From: CAVVGB01 sp963747715
Lineage (GTDB): Bacteria; Actinomycetota; Thermoleophilia; Gaiellales; Gaiellaceae
Length of the DNA stretch: 64,000 nt
Reading direction: 5' to 3'
NCBI GenBank assembly: GCA_963747715.1
Contig: CAVVGB010000008.1
Coordinates: 62,001 to 126,000, forward strand
Part shown: positions 49,479 to 59,699 of the stretch, one piece after another
Layout: the number at the start of each line of letters is the position of its first letter
How positions within the stretch are numbered: position 1 is the stretch's first letter
Translations under genes and position numbers: made by a program
The notes under the pieces: generated by a model
Databases searched by the model: none
What the model saw: the letters and a program-made list of their open reading frames with translations, nothing else
Told to the model about the DNA's origin: nothing

Positions 49479-50835
49479 TTATGAAAGCTCCTCGAGGTTG
49501 ACGCGGACGATGGGGCGACCTCGCTCTCGCAGCGCCGCGAAGTCGCCGTCGGCCTGCGCGCGGATGAGCTTCGCGAAGCCGAACCCACGGCCCGGGATGT
49601 CGAGCTCTTCGCCCGGGTCGTCCACGACCTGGATGAAACGCCCCTTGGGCGGGCCGCCCTTGTGCAGCTGGCCCGTGGAGTGCAGGTAGCGCGGGCCGAG
49701 ACCCGTGGTCACGACGCATCCAGTCTCACGCACGCGCGTGACGAGAGGCTCGAGCTCCCGCTCGCGCTCCGGGTCGATGAACGCCTGGATCGCGACGTAG
49801 TCGCCCTCCTGCACGCCGGCCAGCAGCTCCTCCACCGTCGCGACTGGACCTGTGTCCGTGCCTGGCACCGATCCATGTCCGGAAAGGACGGCGGTGGTGC
49901 GGTCCTTCGCCTCCTGGACGTTCGGCTGGTCGAAGGGATTCACCTCGAGCATCGTGGCGGCGACGGCCGTCGCGAACTCCCAGCGGTAGAACTCGGCTCC
50001 GAGGTCGGTGGGCTCGTCGACCGCCGGTCTCGCGAGCTGCCGGTCGGCGGCGTTTCGAGTCGTCTCCGACGACGGGGACGAGACCCCTGCCGCTCTTGCC
50101 CGTCGACTCCGCCAGAAGCTGCTCCGCCCACAGGCCGAAGCCGCCGGGATTCGGGTTGATGACGACCTTGTCGCGGCCCTCGAGCCAGGCGCTTCCGAGC
50201 GCCACCCCGAGCTCGAGCCCGGGGTTGCTCTCGCTCCGGCACGCGTCCTGCATCTCGACCGCCTTCGCCATGAGCCCGTCCACGTCGATGCCCATCAGCG
50301 CCGCCGGAACGAGGCCGAAGGGCGACAACGCCGAGTAGCGGCCGCCGATGGTCGGCTCGCCCCACACGACGGCGGCGAACTCGCGCTCGCGCGCGAAGGT
50401 CTCGAGATCCGATTCCGGATCGGTGATCGCGGCGAACGTGCGCCCCTTGCGCCAGAAGTAGTCGACGTGGCAACGGGTCTCGAGCGTCGACCCGGACTTG
50501 GACGCCGCGATGAACAGCGTGTCGTCGGGGTCGATGCTGGTCTCGAGCGCTCGGATCGCAGCCGGATGCGTCGTGTCGAGGACGTGAAACGAGGACGCGC
50601 CGCTCACGCGGCGCAAGACCTCCGGTGCAAGGCTCGAGCCTCCCATCCCGAGGAGGACGCACGAGGACACCTGAAGCGCGCGCAGCGAGTCGAGCTCCTC
50701 GGCCATCTGCTCGCGCGGATAGCGCGCCGGCTCGTCCAGCCAGCCGAGCCAGTGCGCCTCGTCCTGACCCGTCCAGAGCGTCGCGTCGCGCGCCCAGATG
50801 CGCTCGACGAGCTCCTCGCTGTCGATTCTCAACAC
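49479..50835 (-). CDS. pgi: Glucose-6-phosphate isomerase (actinobacterial TAL-PGI type), one frame break
   Basis: About 451 residues. The SIS-like N-terminal part has VLLGMGGSSLAPEVLRRV and FIAASKSGSTLETRCHVDYFW; later parts show WGEPTIGGRYSALSPFGLVP and EVNPFDQPNVQEAKDRT. This is the kind often fused behind transaldolase in actinobacteria; here GTG 50835 abuts the tal stop with no gap. The frame changes between VPVVGDD and ADRQLARPAVDEP, near 50046-50075, and one surplus base explains it. The other 1,350 bases are clean, so sequence error is likely. Confidence 0.9.
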
Positions 50836-51942
50836 CTAGGCGGCGACGAGCTCGCCGGCCTTGGCCCGGATCCCTTCGAGAAGCTCGGAGAACGAGTCGG
50901 CGAATTTCTCGACGCCTTCTCGCTCGAGAGTCGCGACGACGTCGTCGTAGTCGACACCGGCCTCGGCGATGCGCTCGAACACGTCCTTCGCCTCGTCGAT
51001 CCCCTGCTCGAGCGTCGGCGCCACGTCGCCGTGATCCTGGAACGCGCGGATCGTCTCCTCCGGCATCGTGTCCACCGTCATCGGGCCGATCAGCTCCTCG
51101 ACGTACATGACGTCGCGGTAGGCAGGGTTCTTCGTGGACGTCGACGCCCACAGACAGCGCTGCGGCGTCGCGCCCTTCGCCGCCAGCGCTTCCCAGCGCT
51201 CGCCGGAGAAGATCTCCTTGTAGCGCTCGTACGCGAGCTTGGCGTTGGCGATCGCGAGCTTGCCCTTCAGCTCGTCGTGACCGCCGACCTCGTCGAGCCG
51301 CTTGTCCGCCTCGGTGTCCACGCGCGAGACGAAGAAGCTCGCGACGGACGCCAACGTGGTCGGGTCGCCGCCGTCCTGCACGAAGCGCTCGAGGCCGCGA
51401 ACGTATGCCTCGGCGACCTCCGCGTAGCGCTCGAGCGAGAAGATCAGCGTCACGTTGATCGACCTGCCGCGCGCGATCATCTCTTCGATCGCGGGCAATC
51501 CGGGCTTCGTCGCCGGAATCTTCACGAACAGATTGGGGCGGTCGATCACGTCGTGGAGCCGCGCCGCCTCGGCGATGGTCGCCTGCGTGTCGTCCGCGAG
51601 GTTCGGATCGACCTCGATCGAGACGTAGCCGTCCTTGCCCCCGCCTTCGTCCCACACGGAGCGGAGCAGGTCGAGCGCGTCGCCGACGTCGCGCGCGGCG
51701 AGCTGGATGAACACTTCCTTCGGGTCGCGCTCGTTCTTCAGCACCTCGCGCAGCTGCTCGTCGTAGGCGTCGCCGGCGGAGATGGCCTTCTGGAAGATCG
51801 TGGGATTCGACGTGACGCCCACGACCGCGTCCTCGCGCATCATGCGCGCCAGCTCGCCCTTCTTGACGAGGTTGCGGGAGAGAAAGTCGATCCAGACGCT
51901 CTGACCGAGCTCGGAGAGCTCATGGAGACGGGACTTAGCCAT
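50836..51942 (-). CDS. tal: Transaldolase
   Basis: A 368-residue transaldolase (TalB-like barrel, actinobacterial length) moving a dihydroxyacetone unit between sugar phosphates. VGVTSNPTIFQKAI is the N-terminal signature. The Schiff-base lysine is in NLFVKIPATKPGLPAIEEM, and STSTKNPAYRDVMYVEELI is the late conserved block. The 5' end overlaps rpiB by 8 bp and the 3' end abuts pgi, consistent with the common Tal-Pgi fusion being split here. Confidence 0.95.
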   Translation of the reverse strand: MAKSRLHELSELGQSVWIDFLSRNLVKKGELARMMREDAVVGVTSNPTIFQKAISAGDAYDEQLREVLKNERDPKEVFIQLAARDVGDALDLLRSVWDEGGGKDGYVSIEVDPNLADDTQATIAEAARLHDVIDRPNLFVKIPATKPGLPAIEEMIARGRSINVTLIFSLERYAEVAEAYVRGLERFVQDGGDPTTLASVASFFVSRVDTEADKRLDEVGGHDELKGKLAIANAKLAYERYKEIFSGERWEALAAKGATPQRCLWASTSTKNPAYRDVMYVEELIGPMTVDTMPEETIRAFQDHGDVAPTLEQGIDEAKDVFERIAEAGVDYDDVVATLEREGVEKFADSFSELLEGIRAKAGELVAA

Positions 51943-52390
51943 AGGTCAAGCCTTCCATTTCCTCGATTTTTTCCAACCTCCGACGGTAACGCTCACCGCC
52001 GTCGAATTCTGCCCGCAGGAAGGCCGCGACGAGGTCGCGCGCCAGAGCGGCCCCCACGACCTCGGAGCCGAGGCAGAGGACGTTCATGTCGTCGTGCTCG
52101 ACCCCCTGGTGGGCCGAATAGACGTCGTGGCAGATGGCCGCCCGAATACCCCGGAGCTTGTTGGCCGCCACCGAGGCCCCCACACCGGAGCCGCAGACGA
52201 GGACGCCGCGGTCGGCGTCCCCCGCCAGCACGGCCTCCCCGAGCTTGCGCGCCAGGTCGGGGTAGTCCACCGGCGGCTCGGGCTTCTCGACGCCGAGGTC
52301 GACGACGTCGTGGCCGGCCACGTGGACGGCTTCCGCGATGTCCTCCCTGAGCTTGACGCCGCGATGGTCGAAGGCGACTGCTACGCGCAC
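51935..52390 (-). CDS. rpiB: Ribose-5-phosphate isomerase B
   Basis: A 151-residue RpiB converting ribulose-5-phosphate and ribose-5-phosphate. It has VAVAFDHRGVKLREDI, the active-site block VLVCGSGVGASVAANK with the catalytic Cys, IRAAICHDVYSAHQGVEHDDMNVLCLG and the usual C-terminal arginine helix. The start is GTG 52390, only 20 bp from the divergent tkt start, making it the first gene of the seven-gene minus-strand operon. Confidence 0.95.
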   Translation of the reverse strand: MRVAVAFDHRGVKLREDIAEAVHVAGHDVVDLGVEKPEPPVDYPDLARKLGEAVLAGDADRGVLVCGSGVGASVAANKLRGIRAAICHDVYSAHQGVEHDDMNVLCLGSEVVGAALARDLVAAFLRAEFDGGERYRRRLEKIEEMEGLTYG

Positions 52391-52395
52391 CGAGA

Positions 52396-52408
52396 GGGTA
52401 CGTTACCC
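52396..52408. promoter_or_regulatory. Shared divergent promoter/palindrome between rpiB and tkt
   Basis: GGGTA-CGT-TACCC lies within the 20 bp separating the two start codons. TACGTT (plus) and AACGTA (minus) are the same hexamer on opposite strands, six and eight bases from the respective starts. Both genes could thus be leaderless and share one -10 region. Seen in sequence; function inferred. Confidence 0.4.
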
Positions 52409-52410
52409 CT

Positions 52411-54264
52411 GTGAGCGACCTGGAGCTCTGGCGCGAGCTCGGACAGCAGCTGCGCGTCGATTCGATCCGCTGTAGCGCGGTCACGAAGTCGGGGCACCCG
52501 ACGTCGAGCATGTCCGCCGCCGACCTCGCCGCCGTGCTGCTGGCGAAGTACCTGCGCTACGACTTCGGCGCGCCGGAGAACCCGAACAACGACCACCTCG
52601 TCTTCTCGAAGGGCCACGCCTCGCCGCTCGCTCTATTCGCTCTACAAGGCGGCCGGGGCGATCACCGACGAGGAGCTGCTCACCTTCCGCAAGTTCGGCA
52701 GCCGCCTCGAGGGACATCCGGTGCCCGGTGCTGCCGTGGGTGGACGTGGCGACCGGCTCGCTCGGCCAGGGGCTTCCGATCGGCGTCGGCATCGCGCTCG
52801 CCGGCAAGAAGCTCGACCGTCTCCCCTTCCGCACCTGGGTCCTGTGCGGCGACAGCGAGATGGCGGAGGGATCCATGTGGGAGGCGTTCGAGCACGCCGC
52901 GTTCTACGAGCTCGACAACCTCACCGCGATCATCGACGTGAACCGGCTCGGCCAGCGCGGCGAGACGATGCACGGGTGGGATCTCGACTCCTACGCCGAG
53001 CGCGCGCGCGCTTTCGGCTGGCACGCGATCGCCGTCGACGGCCACGACGTCGAGGCCATCGACCGCGCGTACGCCGAGGCTGTGGCGACGACCGGCAAGC
53101 CGACCGTCGTCGTCGCGCGCACGATCAAGGGCAAGGGCGTCAAGGCGGTCGAGGACAAGGGCGGCTTCCACGGCAAGGCGCTGGACGATCCCGAGGAATC
53201 GATCGCGGAGCTCGGCGGCGTCCGCGACATCCACATCGACATCGCCAAGCCCGAGCCCGGTACGCCCCACGAGTTCGAGACGGGGAAGCTCGACCTCCCG
53301 CGCTACGACACCGGCGAGGAGGTCGCCACCCGGAAGGCCTACGGCGATGCGCTCGCCGCCGTCGGGGGCGGCGCGCGGAGACGTCGTCGCCCTCGACGGC
53401 GAGGTGAGCAACTCCACGTTCGCCGAGATCTTCGCGGAGGCACACCCGGAGCGGTACTTCGAGATGTACATCGCCGAGCAGCAGATGGTCGCCGCCGCCG
53501 TGGGTATGCAGGTGCGCGGCTGGGTCGCGTTCGCCTCGAGCTTCGCGGCCTTTCTCTCGCGCGCGTACGACTTCATCCGCATGGCTGCGGTCAGCCGGGC
53601 CGACCTCCGCCTGTGCGGCTCGCACGCGGGCGTGTCGATCGGCGAGGACGGCCCGTCGCAGATGGCGCTCGAGGACCTGGCGATGATGCGCGCGGTGGGC
53701 GGGAGCACCGTCCTCTATCCGTGCGACGCGAACCAGACCGCCGCCCTGGTCGCTGCGATGGCCGATACCGACGGAATCTCGTACCTGCGCACCACGCGCG
53801 CTGCCACGCCCGTCATCTACGAGGCCGGCGAGAGCTTCGAGATCGGCGGTAGCCGGACGGTTCGCTCTTCCGACGATGACGACCTCACGATCGTGGGCGC
53901 GGGCATCACGGTCCACGAAGCGCTCAAGGCGGCGGACACCCTCGCGGCGGACGGGATCAACGCGCGCGTGATCGACCTCTACTCGGTCAAGCCCGTGGAC
54001 TCGGAGGCTCTGAACGCCGCGGCCGAGGCGACGCATGGACGTGTTCTCACCGTCGAGGACCACTGGCCCGAGGGCGGCATCGGTGAGGCAGTCCTGTCCG
54101 CGCTCGCAGAGAACGAGGAGCACCCCCGCGTCGTCAAGCTCGGCGTGCGCGAGATGCCGGGGTCGGGAAAGCCGGCCGAGCTTCTGGCTGCGGCGGGCAT
54201 CGACGCGGAGCACATCGCCGAGGCTGCGCGCGAGCTCGTGCGCGCCTCCGCCGTCACCGCCTGA
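52411..54264 (+). CDS. tkt: Transketolase, three frame breaks
   Basis: About 616 residues of transketolase of the non-oxidative pentose-phosphate pathway. It has DHLVFSKGHASPL, GSLGQGLPIGVGIA, the thiamine-diphosphate motif CGDSEMAEGSMWEAFEHA with IIDVNRLGQ, and the pyrimidine-domain EIFAEAHPERYFEMYIAEQQM and SHAGVSIGEDGPSQMA. The frame breaks near 52628 (extra C), 52727 (extra G) and 53366-53370 (extra G in a G-run). Deleting one base at each restores a continuous, fully conserved protein. Three independent mutations that disturb nothing else point to sequence error. Divergent from rpiB. Confidence 0.92.
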
Positions 54265-54298
54265 TCAAGCGCAGCGGAGTGAGTGCCGACTTCTGTCG

Positions 54299-54541
54299 CT
54301 AGGCGGCGACGAGCTGGACGGCCACGGCCGGGTTTCGCGCCCGCCACACGGCAAGGTGCAGCTCGATCTCGCGCCGCTCCTGGTCGCTGCTCGGCGCGTC
54401 TTCCCGGGTCACGTGGATCATCGTGCCGTCGCTCTCGGCCACGGTGAACCCGGCGCGCAAGAAATGCGCGCACAGGTCTGCCAGGAATGCGCTTTCAGAG
54501 ATTTGAATGAACATCGCCGCAGGTGACGCCACCGTGATCAT
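54299..54541 (-). CDS. Small hypothetical protein
   Basis: An 80-residue protein, MITVASPAAMFIQISESAFL onward, with a compact alpha/beta look (LCAHFLRAGFTVAESDG, IELHLAVWRARNPAVAVQLV). The pattern of a short N-terminal strand and an ERREIELHLAVW helix recurs in small actinobacterial proteins of unknown role. An in-frame ATG at 54514 is an alternative start. No cysteine pair or membrane helix is present. Function unknown. Confidence 0.6.
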   Translation of the reverse strand: MITVASPAAMFIQISESAFLADLCAHFLRAGFTVAESDGTMIHVTREDAPSSDQERREIELHLAVWRARNPAVAVQLVAA

Positions 54542-54622
54542 CGACGGAAGACGGCCGGGAGGATAGTGCCGAGCGAGGGATTCGTAGGCGCGTTTTTCCG
54601 CGCTGAAAATCTGATTTCTCGT

Positions 54623-55201
54623 CTACAAGTCGGGCGCGTACGTCGCGATGAGGGCCTCCGCCACGACTTTCATCGGTCGGCCCGACACTTGGCTCGCACG
54701 GCGGAGGCGGGCGAAGGCGTCCTGCTCGGTGAGACCGTCGCGCTCCATCAGCAGTCCCTTGGCGCGCTCGACGACCTTGCGCGTCGCGAGGGCCTCGGCA
54801 AGCGACTCGGCCTCCTCGCGCAACGCCTCGAGCTCGGCGTGGCGGGCGCGAGCTGCGTGGATCGCCGGCAGCAGGTCGTCCTCACGGAACGGCTTCACGA
54901 GATAGCCGAACACCCCCGCTTCGACGGCACGCGCGACGAGCTCCTCCTGGCCGTACGCGGTGAGCATCACGATCGGGATCGGCCGCTCGGCGAGGATGCG
55001 CCGCGCCGCCTCGATGCCGTCGAGCCGCGGCATCTTGACGTCGAGGACGGCGAGGTCCGGCTGCTCACTCGCCGCGAGCGCAACCGCCTCCTCGCCGTCG
55101 CGCGCTTCGGCGCACACTTCGAAGCCGCCGCGCTCGAGCAGATGTTTGAGGTCGAGACGAATGATCGTCTCGTCCTCCGCGATCAAAATGCGCCCGCTCA
55201 C
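54623..55201 (-). CDS. Response regulator with ANTAR RNA-binding domain (PdtaR-like)
   Basis: A 192-residue protein. The receiver domain (residues 1-120) has ILIAEDETIIRLDLKHLLE, phospho-acceptor Asp in LAVLDVKMPRLDG, Thr/Ala in VMLTAYGQ and Lys in YLVKPFRED. The ANTAR domain follows (ALATRKVVERAKGLLMERDGLTEQDAFARLRRAS). Such regulators act on transcript antitermination or RNA binding, not DNA. The GTG start overlaps the kinase stop (GTGA), so it is paired with that kinase, as in the mycobacterial PdtaS/PdtaR system. Confidence 0.93.
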   Translation of the reverse strand: MSGRILIAEDETIIRLDLKHLLERGGFEVCAEARDGEEAVALAASEQPDLAVLDVKMPRLDGIEAARRILAERPIPIVMLTAYGQEELVARAVEAGVFGYLVKPFREDDLLPAIHAARARHAELEALREEAESLAEALATRKVVERAKGLLMERDGLTEQDAFARLRRASQVSGRPMKVVAEALIATYAPDL

Positions 55202-56605
55202 TCGGCGGGGAACGTGACGATTGCACGCAGGCCGCCGTCGCTCGCGAGCGAGAGCGAGCCCTTGAGCTCGTCGTGGACGAGCGCCCGCACGATCGAAAGG
55301 CCCGTTCCCTCTTCCGACGTTTCCGTCCACGCACCGTTGTCGGCGACCGTGAGGAGCACACGCCCGTCTTGGCGCTCGAGCTCGACGGTCACCTCGCTGC
55401 CGCCGTGCTCGAGCGCGTTCTGGAGAAGCTCGCTGAACACGAGCGCGAGCGCGGTCGCGCGCACGCCGGGGAGCGACACGGGCTCGACGTGCGAGCGCAC
55501 GTTCTTGCCCGCGCCGAGACCCTGTACCAGCATCGAGCGCAACCGCTCCACGAGCTCGCCGAGATCGACGTCGCCGTCGCGGCGCTCCGTCAGCACCTCG
55601 TGCACGGCCGCGATTGCGAGGATGCGGTTGGCCGAGTCGGACAGCGCCTTGCGCGGGTCGACCTCGTGCGCACGCGCCTGGAGGCGCAAGAGCGAGGCAA
55701 CGGTCTGCAGGTTGTTCTTGACACGGTGATGGATCTCCTGAGCGACGACGCCGCGCATGACGGCGCGGCCATGCTCGAGTGCGACCGCGGCCTGGTGCGC
55801 GATCGAGCCGAGCAGCCGCTCCTCCGCATCGCTGAACGGCGTGTCACGGTCGCAGACGAGCTCTCCGATCTGCCGGCCCTTCCAGCGCAGCGGCAGCCTC
55901 ACGGCGTGCTTGCCGGCGCGGCCCTCGGGCCACGCGATGGTGCCGTCCTCGAGGACGAGTGCGGCGCCCGTCGCACCGACCGCGTCGACCGTCGTCTTGA
56001 CGATCGCCTCGAGCGACTCCTCGAGGTAGAGCGACTCCGAGACCGCCTCGGAGATCGCGGCGAGCGCTTCGAGCTCGGCGACGCGCCGCTGCGCGTGCTC
56101 GTAGAGCTTCGCGTTCTCGATGGCCTGCGCGACCTGGCCGGCGATCGCCATGAGCAGGTCGATCTCGCTGGCCGTGAACTCGCGCGCCGTGCTCGGTGCG
56201 CACGTTGAGAGCGCCCTCGAGCCGCTCCTTGGCGAGGATCGGGACGGCGAGGATCGACTGGTAGCGCTCCTCGCGGAGGTTCGGGAAGCTCTTGAAGCGC
56301 GGGTCGAGGTGCGCCTCGCGCGGGATCATCACCGGCGCCCGCTCGGCTGCCGCCGTCCCCGTGATGCCCTCGCCCGGCCGCATCTTCGGGACGGCCGTCA
56401 TCTCGTCCACCCGCGTGCCGAACGAGGCCCGTAGTACGAGCTCGTCGCTCCACTCGTCGTAGAGGTAGACGAAGCAGGCGTCGGTCTCGAGGGCCTCGGC
56501 CACCTTGTGGGCGATCAGCTCGAAGACCTCGTCCAGGTCGAGGGTGGAATTGACCGCCGCGATCGCCTCTGTGAGCAGCCGCAGATGGCGGGCGGAGCTA
56601 TCCAC
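55198..56605 (-). CDS. GAF-type histidine kinase, HisKA_2 family (PdtaS-like), one frame break
   Basis: About 468 residues. The first GAF domain has LDLDEVFELIAHKVAEALETDACFVYLYD, and a second GAF covers about residues 200-330. The phospho-acceptor helix QEIHHRVKNNLQTVASLLRLQ is diagnostic of HisKA_2, and the ATPase has ELLQNALEHGG and EEGTGLSIVRALV. No membrane helix is present, so it is cytoplasmic. The frame breaks near 56198-56206 at GAGCACGGCGCGCGAG; dropping one G restores TEHAREFTASEIDLLMAIAG. Overlaps its ANTAR partner; divergent from the PAS kinase across 44 bp. Confidence 0.9.
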
Positions 56606-56649
56606 GCAGAAAGCTTAAGGCAGCCCCTTGCAACTCCGATAACGAGTCC

Positions 56650-59304
56650 GTGAGCGCCCGCTCGGCCGCTGACGGGCCCCCGCGCCTGGTTTTCCGCTTC
56701 GCGCTGTACAGCGCGATGGCGCTGCTGATCGCGAGTCTCGGCGTGCTCTGGCTCGTCCGCCACGAGGCGCAGCAGAGCGCCGAGGCCGACGTCGGCGAGC
56801 GGGCCCGCTGGGTGGCCGCCTCTCTCTCCCATCACCTGCGCCCCTCCGACTTCGCCAGCCCCGCCGAGGGGGTCGCGCCTGGAGACGCTGGACGAGATCT
56901 TCGACGACCACCTCATGGGCGGGCTCCTGCACGTGAAGCTCTGGAGCCGCGACGGCCGTGTCACCTACTCCGACGAGCACTCGTTGATCGGGTCGACGGA
57001 CGCCGATCTCGACGATCTCGGCGTCGCTCTCGGCGGCGCCACCGTCGAGGAGGTGGGTGAGCTGAGGGACGAGCGCGGGAACGGGGCCGACGTCAAGGTG
57101 CTGGAGGCCTCTCGTTCCGATGTACGTGGAGGGCTCCGACCGCCCGGCCGGCGTGCTCGAGGTCGTCCAGGACTACGAGCCGGTCGCAGAGACCGTTCGC
57201 GGGATCCTCCTGCCGATCGCGCTCGCGCTCGGCTTGGCGCTGCTCGCGCTCTGGGTGACGCTCTTGCCGATCCTCCGGCAGGTGACGCGCACGCTCGAGG
57301 CCCGTACGCGGCGCGTCGCCGACCAGGCCCGAGCGCTCGAGCAGACGCTACGCCTGCGCGAGGAAGCCGAGCTCAACCTGCGCGAGGCGGAAGCCGGCTA
57401 CCAGGCCCTCCTCGAGCAGCTGCCGCTCGCCGTGTACATCCGCGGTCTCGACGTCCGGACCTCGAACGTCTACGTGAGCCCGCAGGTCGAGCCCATGCTC
57501 GGATATCCGGCCGATCTCTGGCGAGACGATCCGGACCTCATCAAGAGGGTCATCCATCCGGACGACCTCGACCGCGTCCTCGACGAGCTCGCGGCGGTCC
57601 GCAAGACCGGCGAGCCGCTGCGCACCGAGTACCGCTGCATCGCGAGTGACGGACGCATCGTCTGGGTCGAGGACCTCACGTTCCTCGTGCACGACGAGAA
57701 CGGCACGCCGCAGAACGTGCAGGGCTTCCTCCTCGACATCACCGAGCGCAAGCACGCCGAGGAAGCGATGGTGGAGAGTGAGGAGAAGTTCCGCACGCTC
57801 GTCTCGAATGTGCCGGGCATCGTCTTCCGCTGCGAGCTGGACGCCGACTGGACGATGCACTTCATCAGCGAGACGATCGAGCAGATCTCCGGCTATCCGG
57901 CCTCGGACTTCATCGGGAACAAGGAGCGAACGTTCACGAGCATCATCCACCCGGACGACGTGGACGTCCTCGCGCGAGCGGTGGACGAAGCCGTCGCCGC
58001 CGAACCGCGCGTACACGACCGAGTATCGAATCGTCACGCGAGACAGCGAGATCCGCTGGGTGCTCGAGCGCGGCCAGGCCGTCACGGAGCCCGGCGGGCA
58101 TCGCGTGCTCGACGGCGCCATCTTCGACCTGACGGAACGAAAGACGGTGGCGGACGAGGTCGCCAAGCTCGCCGCGATCGTGGAGTCTTCGGACGACGCC
58201 ATCATGGGCGCCGATCGCCGGGGCGTCTTCACGAGCTGGAACTCGGGCGCCGAACAGATCTTCGGCTACACGGCGGATGAGGTCCTCGGCAAGCCGCTCA
58301 GCCTGATCGCGCCGCCGACCCAGACCGGCGAGCCGAGCAAGCTGCTCCACCGAGTTCTCTCGGGAGAGGGCGTCGTCCACCACGAGACGGTCCGTCAGCG
58401 CAAGGACGGACAGCTCATCGACGTCTCGCTCACGGTCTCCCCGATGCGCGACGGCGAGGGCAACGTCGTCGGCGCCTCCGCTATCGCCCGCGACATCACG
58501 GAGAGAAAGCGTGCTGAGGCCGAGCGCGAACGGCTGCTGGTGCTCGAGCGGGAGCAGAACGAACGCCTGCGTGAGCTCGACCGGTTGAAGGACGAGTTCG
58601 TCGCGCTCGTGTCGCACGAGCTGCGCACGCCGCTCACGTCGATCCGCGGCTACCTCGAGCTCGTGCTCGACGGCGAGGCCGGCGACGTCAGCGACGAGCA
58701 GCGCCAGTTCCTGGCGGTCGTCGAGCGAAACGCCGACCGCCTGCTCGCGCTCGTCGGCGATCTTCTCTTCCTCGCCCAGATCGAGGCCGGCAAGCTCACG
58801 CTCGAGGTCGGCGCTGTCGACCTCGGCGCCATCGCATCCGAGAGCGTCGACGCCGCACGTCCGCAGGCCGACGACAAGGACATCACGCTCAGCCTCGCAG
58901 TCGGGCCCGTGCCCTTGCTGGCTGGGGACGGCGCGCGCATCGGCCAGCTCGTCGACAACCTCGTCTCGAACGCGATCAAGTTCACGCCGGAGGGCGGGCG
59001 CGTCGACGTGCGCGCGCGGGCGCGCAACGGCACGGCCGTCATCGAGGTGCGCGACAGCGGCATCGGTATCCCCGCGGAGGAGCAAGAGCGGCTGTTCGAG
59101 CGCTTCTTCCGAAGCTCGAACGCCGCCGAGCGGCAGATCCCCGGCACCGGGCTGGGCCTGGCCATCTCCAAAGCGATTGTCGAGGCGCACGGCGGCGCGA
59201 TCGCGGTCAAGAGCGAGGTCGACGTCGGCACGACGTTCAAGGTCTCGCTTCCGATCCACCGCCCGCAGACCCAGGAGCCCGAGGCCGAGCAGGTGGCGAT
59301 GTGA
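56650..59304 (+). CDS. Membrane PAS-domain histidine kinase, three frame breaks
   Basis: About 883 residues after correction. Helices lie near residues 15-35 and 185-205 with an extracytoplasmic sensor between. Three PAS domains follow (ALLEQLPLAVYIRGLD; TLVSNVPGIVFRCELD; AIVESSDDAIMGADRR), then HisKA with ALVSHELRTPLTSIRGY and HATPase (NLVSNAIKFTPEGG, SGIGIPAEEQERLFERFF, GTGLGLAIS). The frame breaks near 56868-56872, 57108-57112 and 58008-58012; one surplus base at each explains all three. The stop overlaps the receiver gene (GTGA), its likely partner. Confidence 0.88.
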
Positions 59305-59699
59305 GCCCGTCCGCGCAGAGCAAGAACGGAAAGCCGCTCGTCCTCGTCGCCGACGATGACCCGGACATCCTCGCCCTCGTCACCTTCCGCCTCGAACGCG
59401 GGGGCTACGACGTGGTCGCCGCGCCGGACGGCGAGGAGGCCCTCCGCCTTGCCCTCGACCGCGTCCCTGACCTGGCCGTGCTCGACGTGATGATGCCGAA
59501 GCTCGACGGGTACGAGCTGACGACGCGGCTGCGCCAGAACGAGCGCACCAAGCGCATGCCGATCATTCTCCTGACCGCCAGGGTTCAGGAGGCGGACATC
59601 GCCCGTGGCTTCGAGGCCGGGGCGGACGACTACGTCAAGAAGCCCTTCAGCCCGCAGGAGCTAGGAGCGCGAGTTCAGGCGATCCTCGGTCGACGGTGA
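59301..59699 (+). CDS. Single-domain response regulator
   Basis: A 132-residue receiver domain without an output domain. Acidic pocket VLVADDDPDILALV, acceptor Asp in LAVLDVMMPKLDG, Thr in ILLTARVQE and Lys in DYVKKPFSP are all intact. It probably works through protein contacts, and candidates are the HEAT-repeat protein and glycosyltransferase encoded immediately downstream. GTGA overlaps on both sides tie it to the kinase and HEAT genes. Confidence 0.92.
   Translation: MSPSAQSKNGKPLVLVADDDPDILALVTFRLERGGYDVVAAPDGEEALRLALDRVPDLAVLDVMMPKLDGYELTTRLRQNERTKRMPIILLTARVQEADIARGFEAGADDYVKKPFSPQELGARVQAILGRR

Noticed and set aside
52411..54264. Programmed frameshifting or pseudogenisation of transketolase
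   Set aside because: Three separate surplus-base sites with no slippery motif and full conservation of all segments fit sequence error better.
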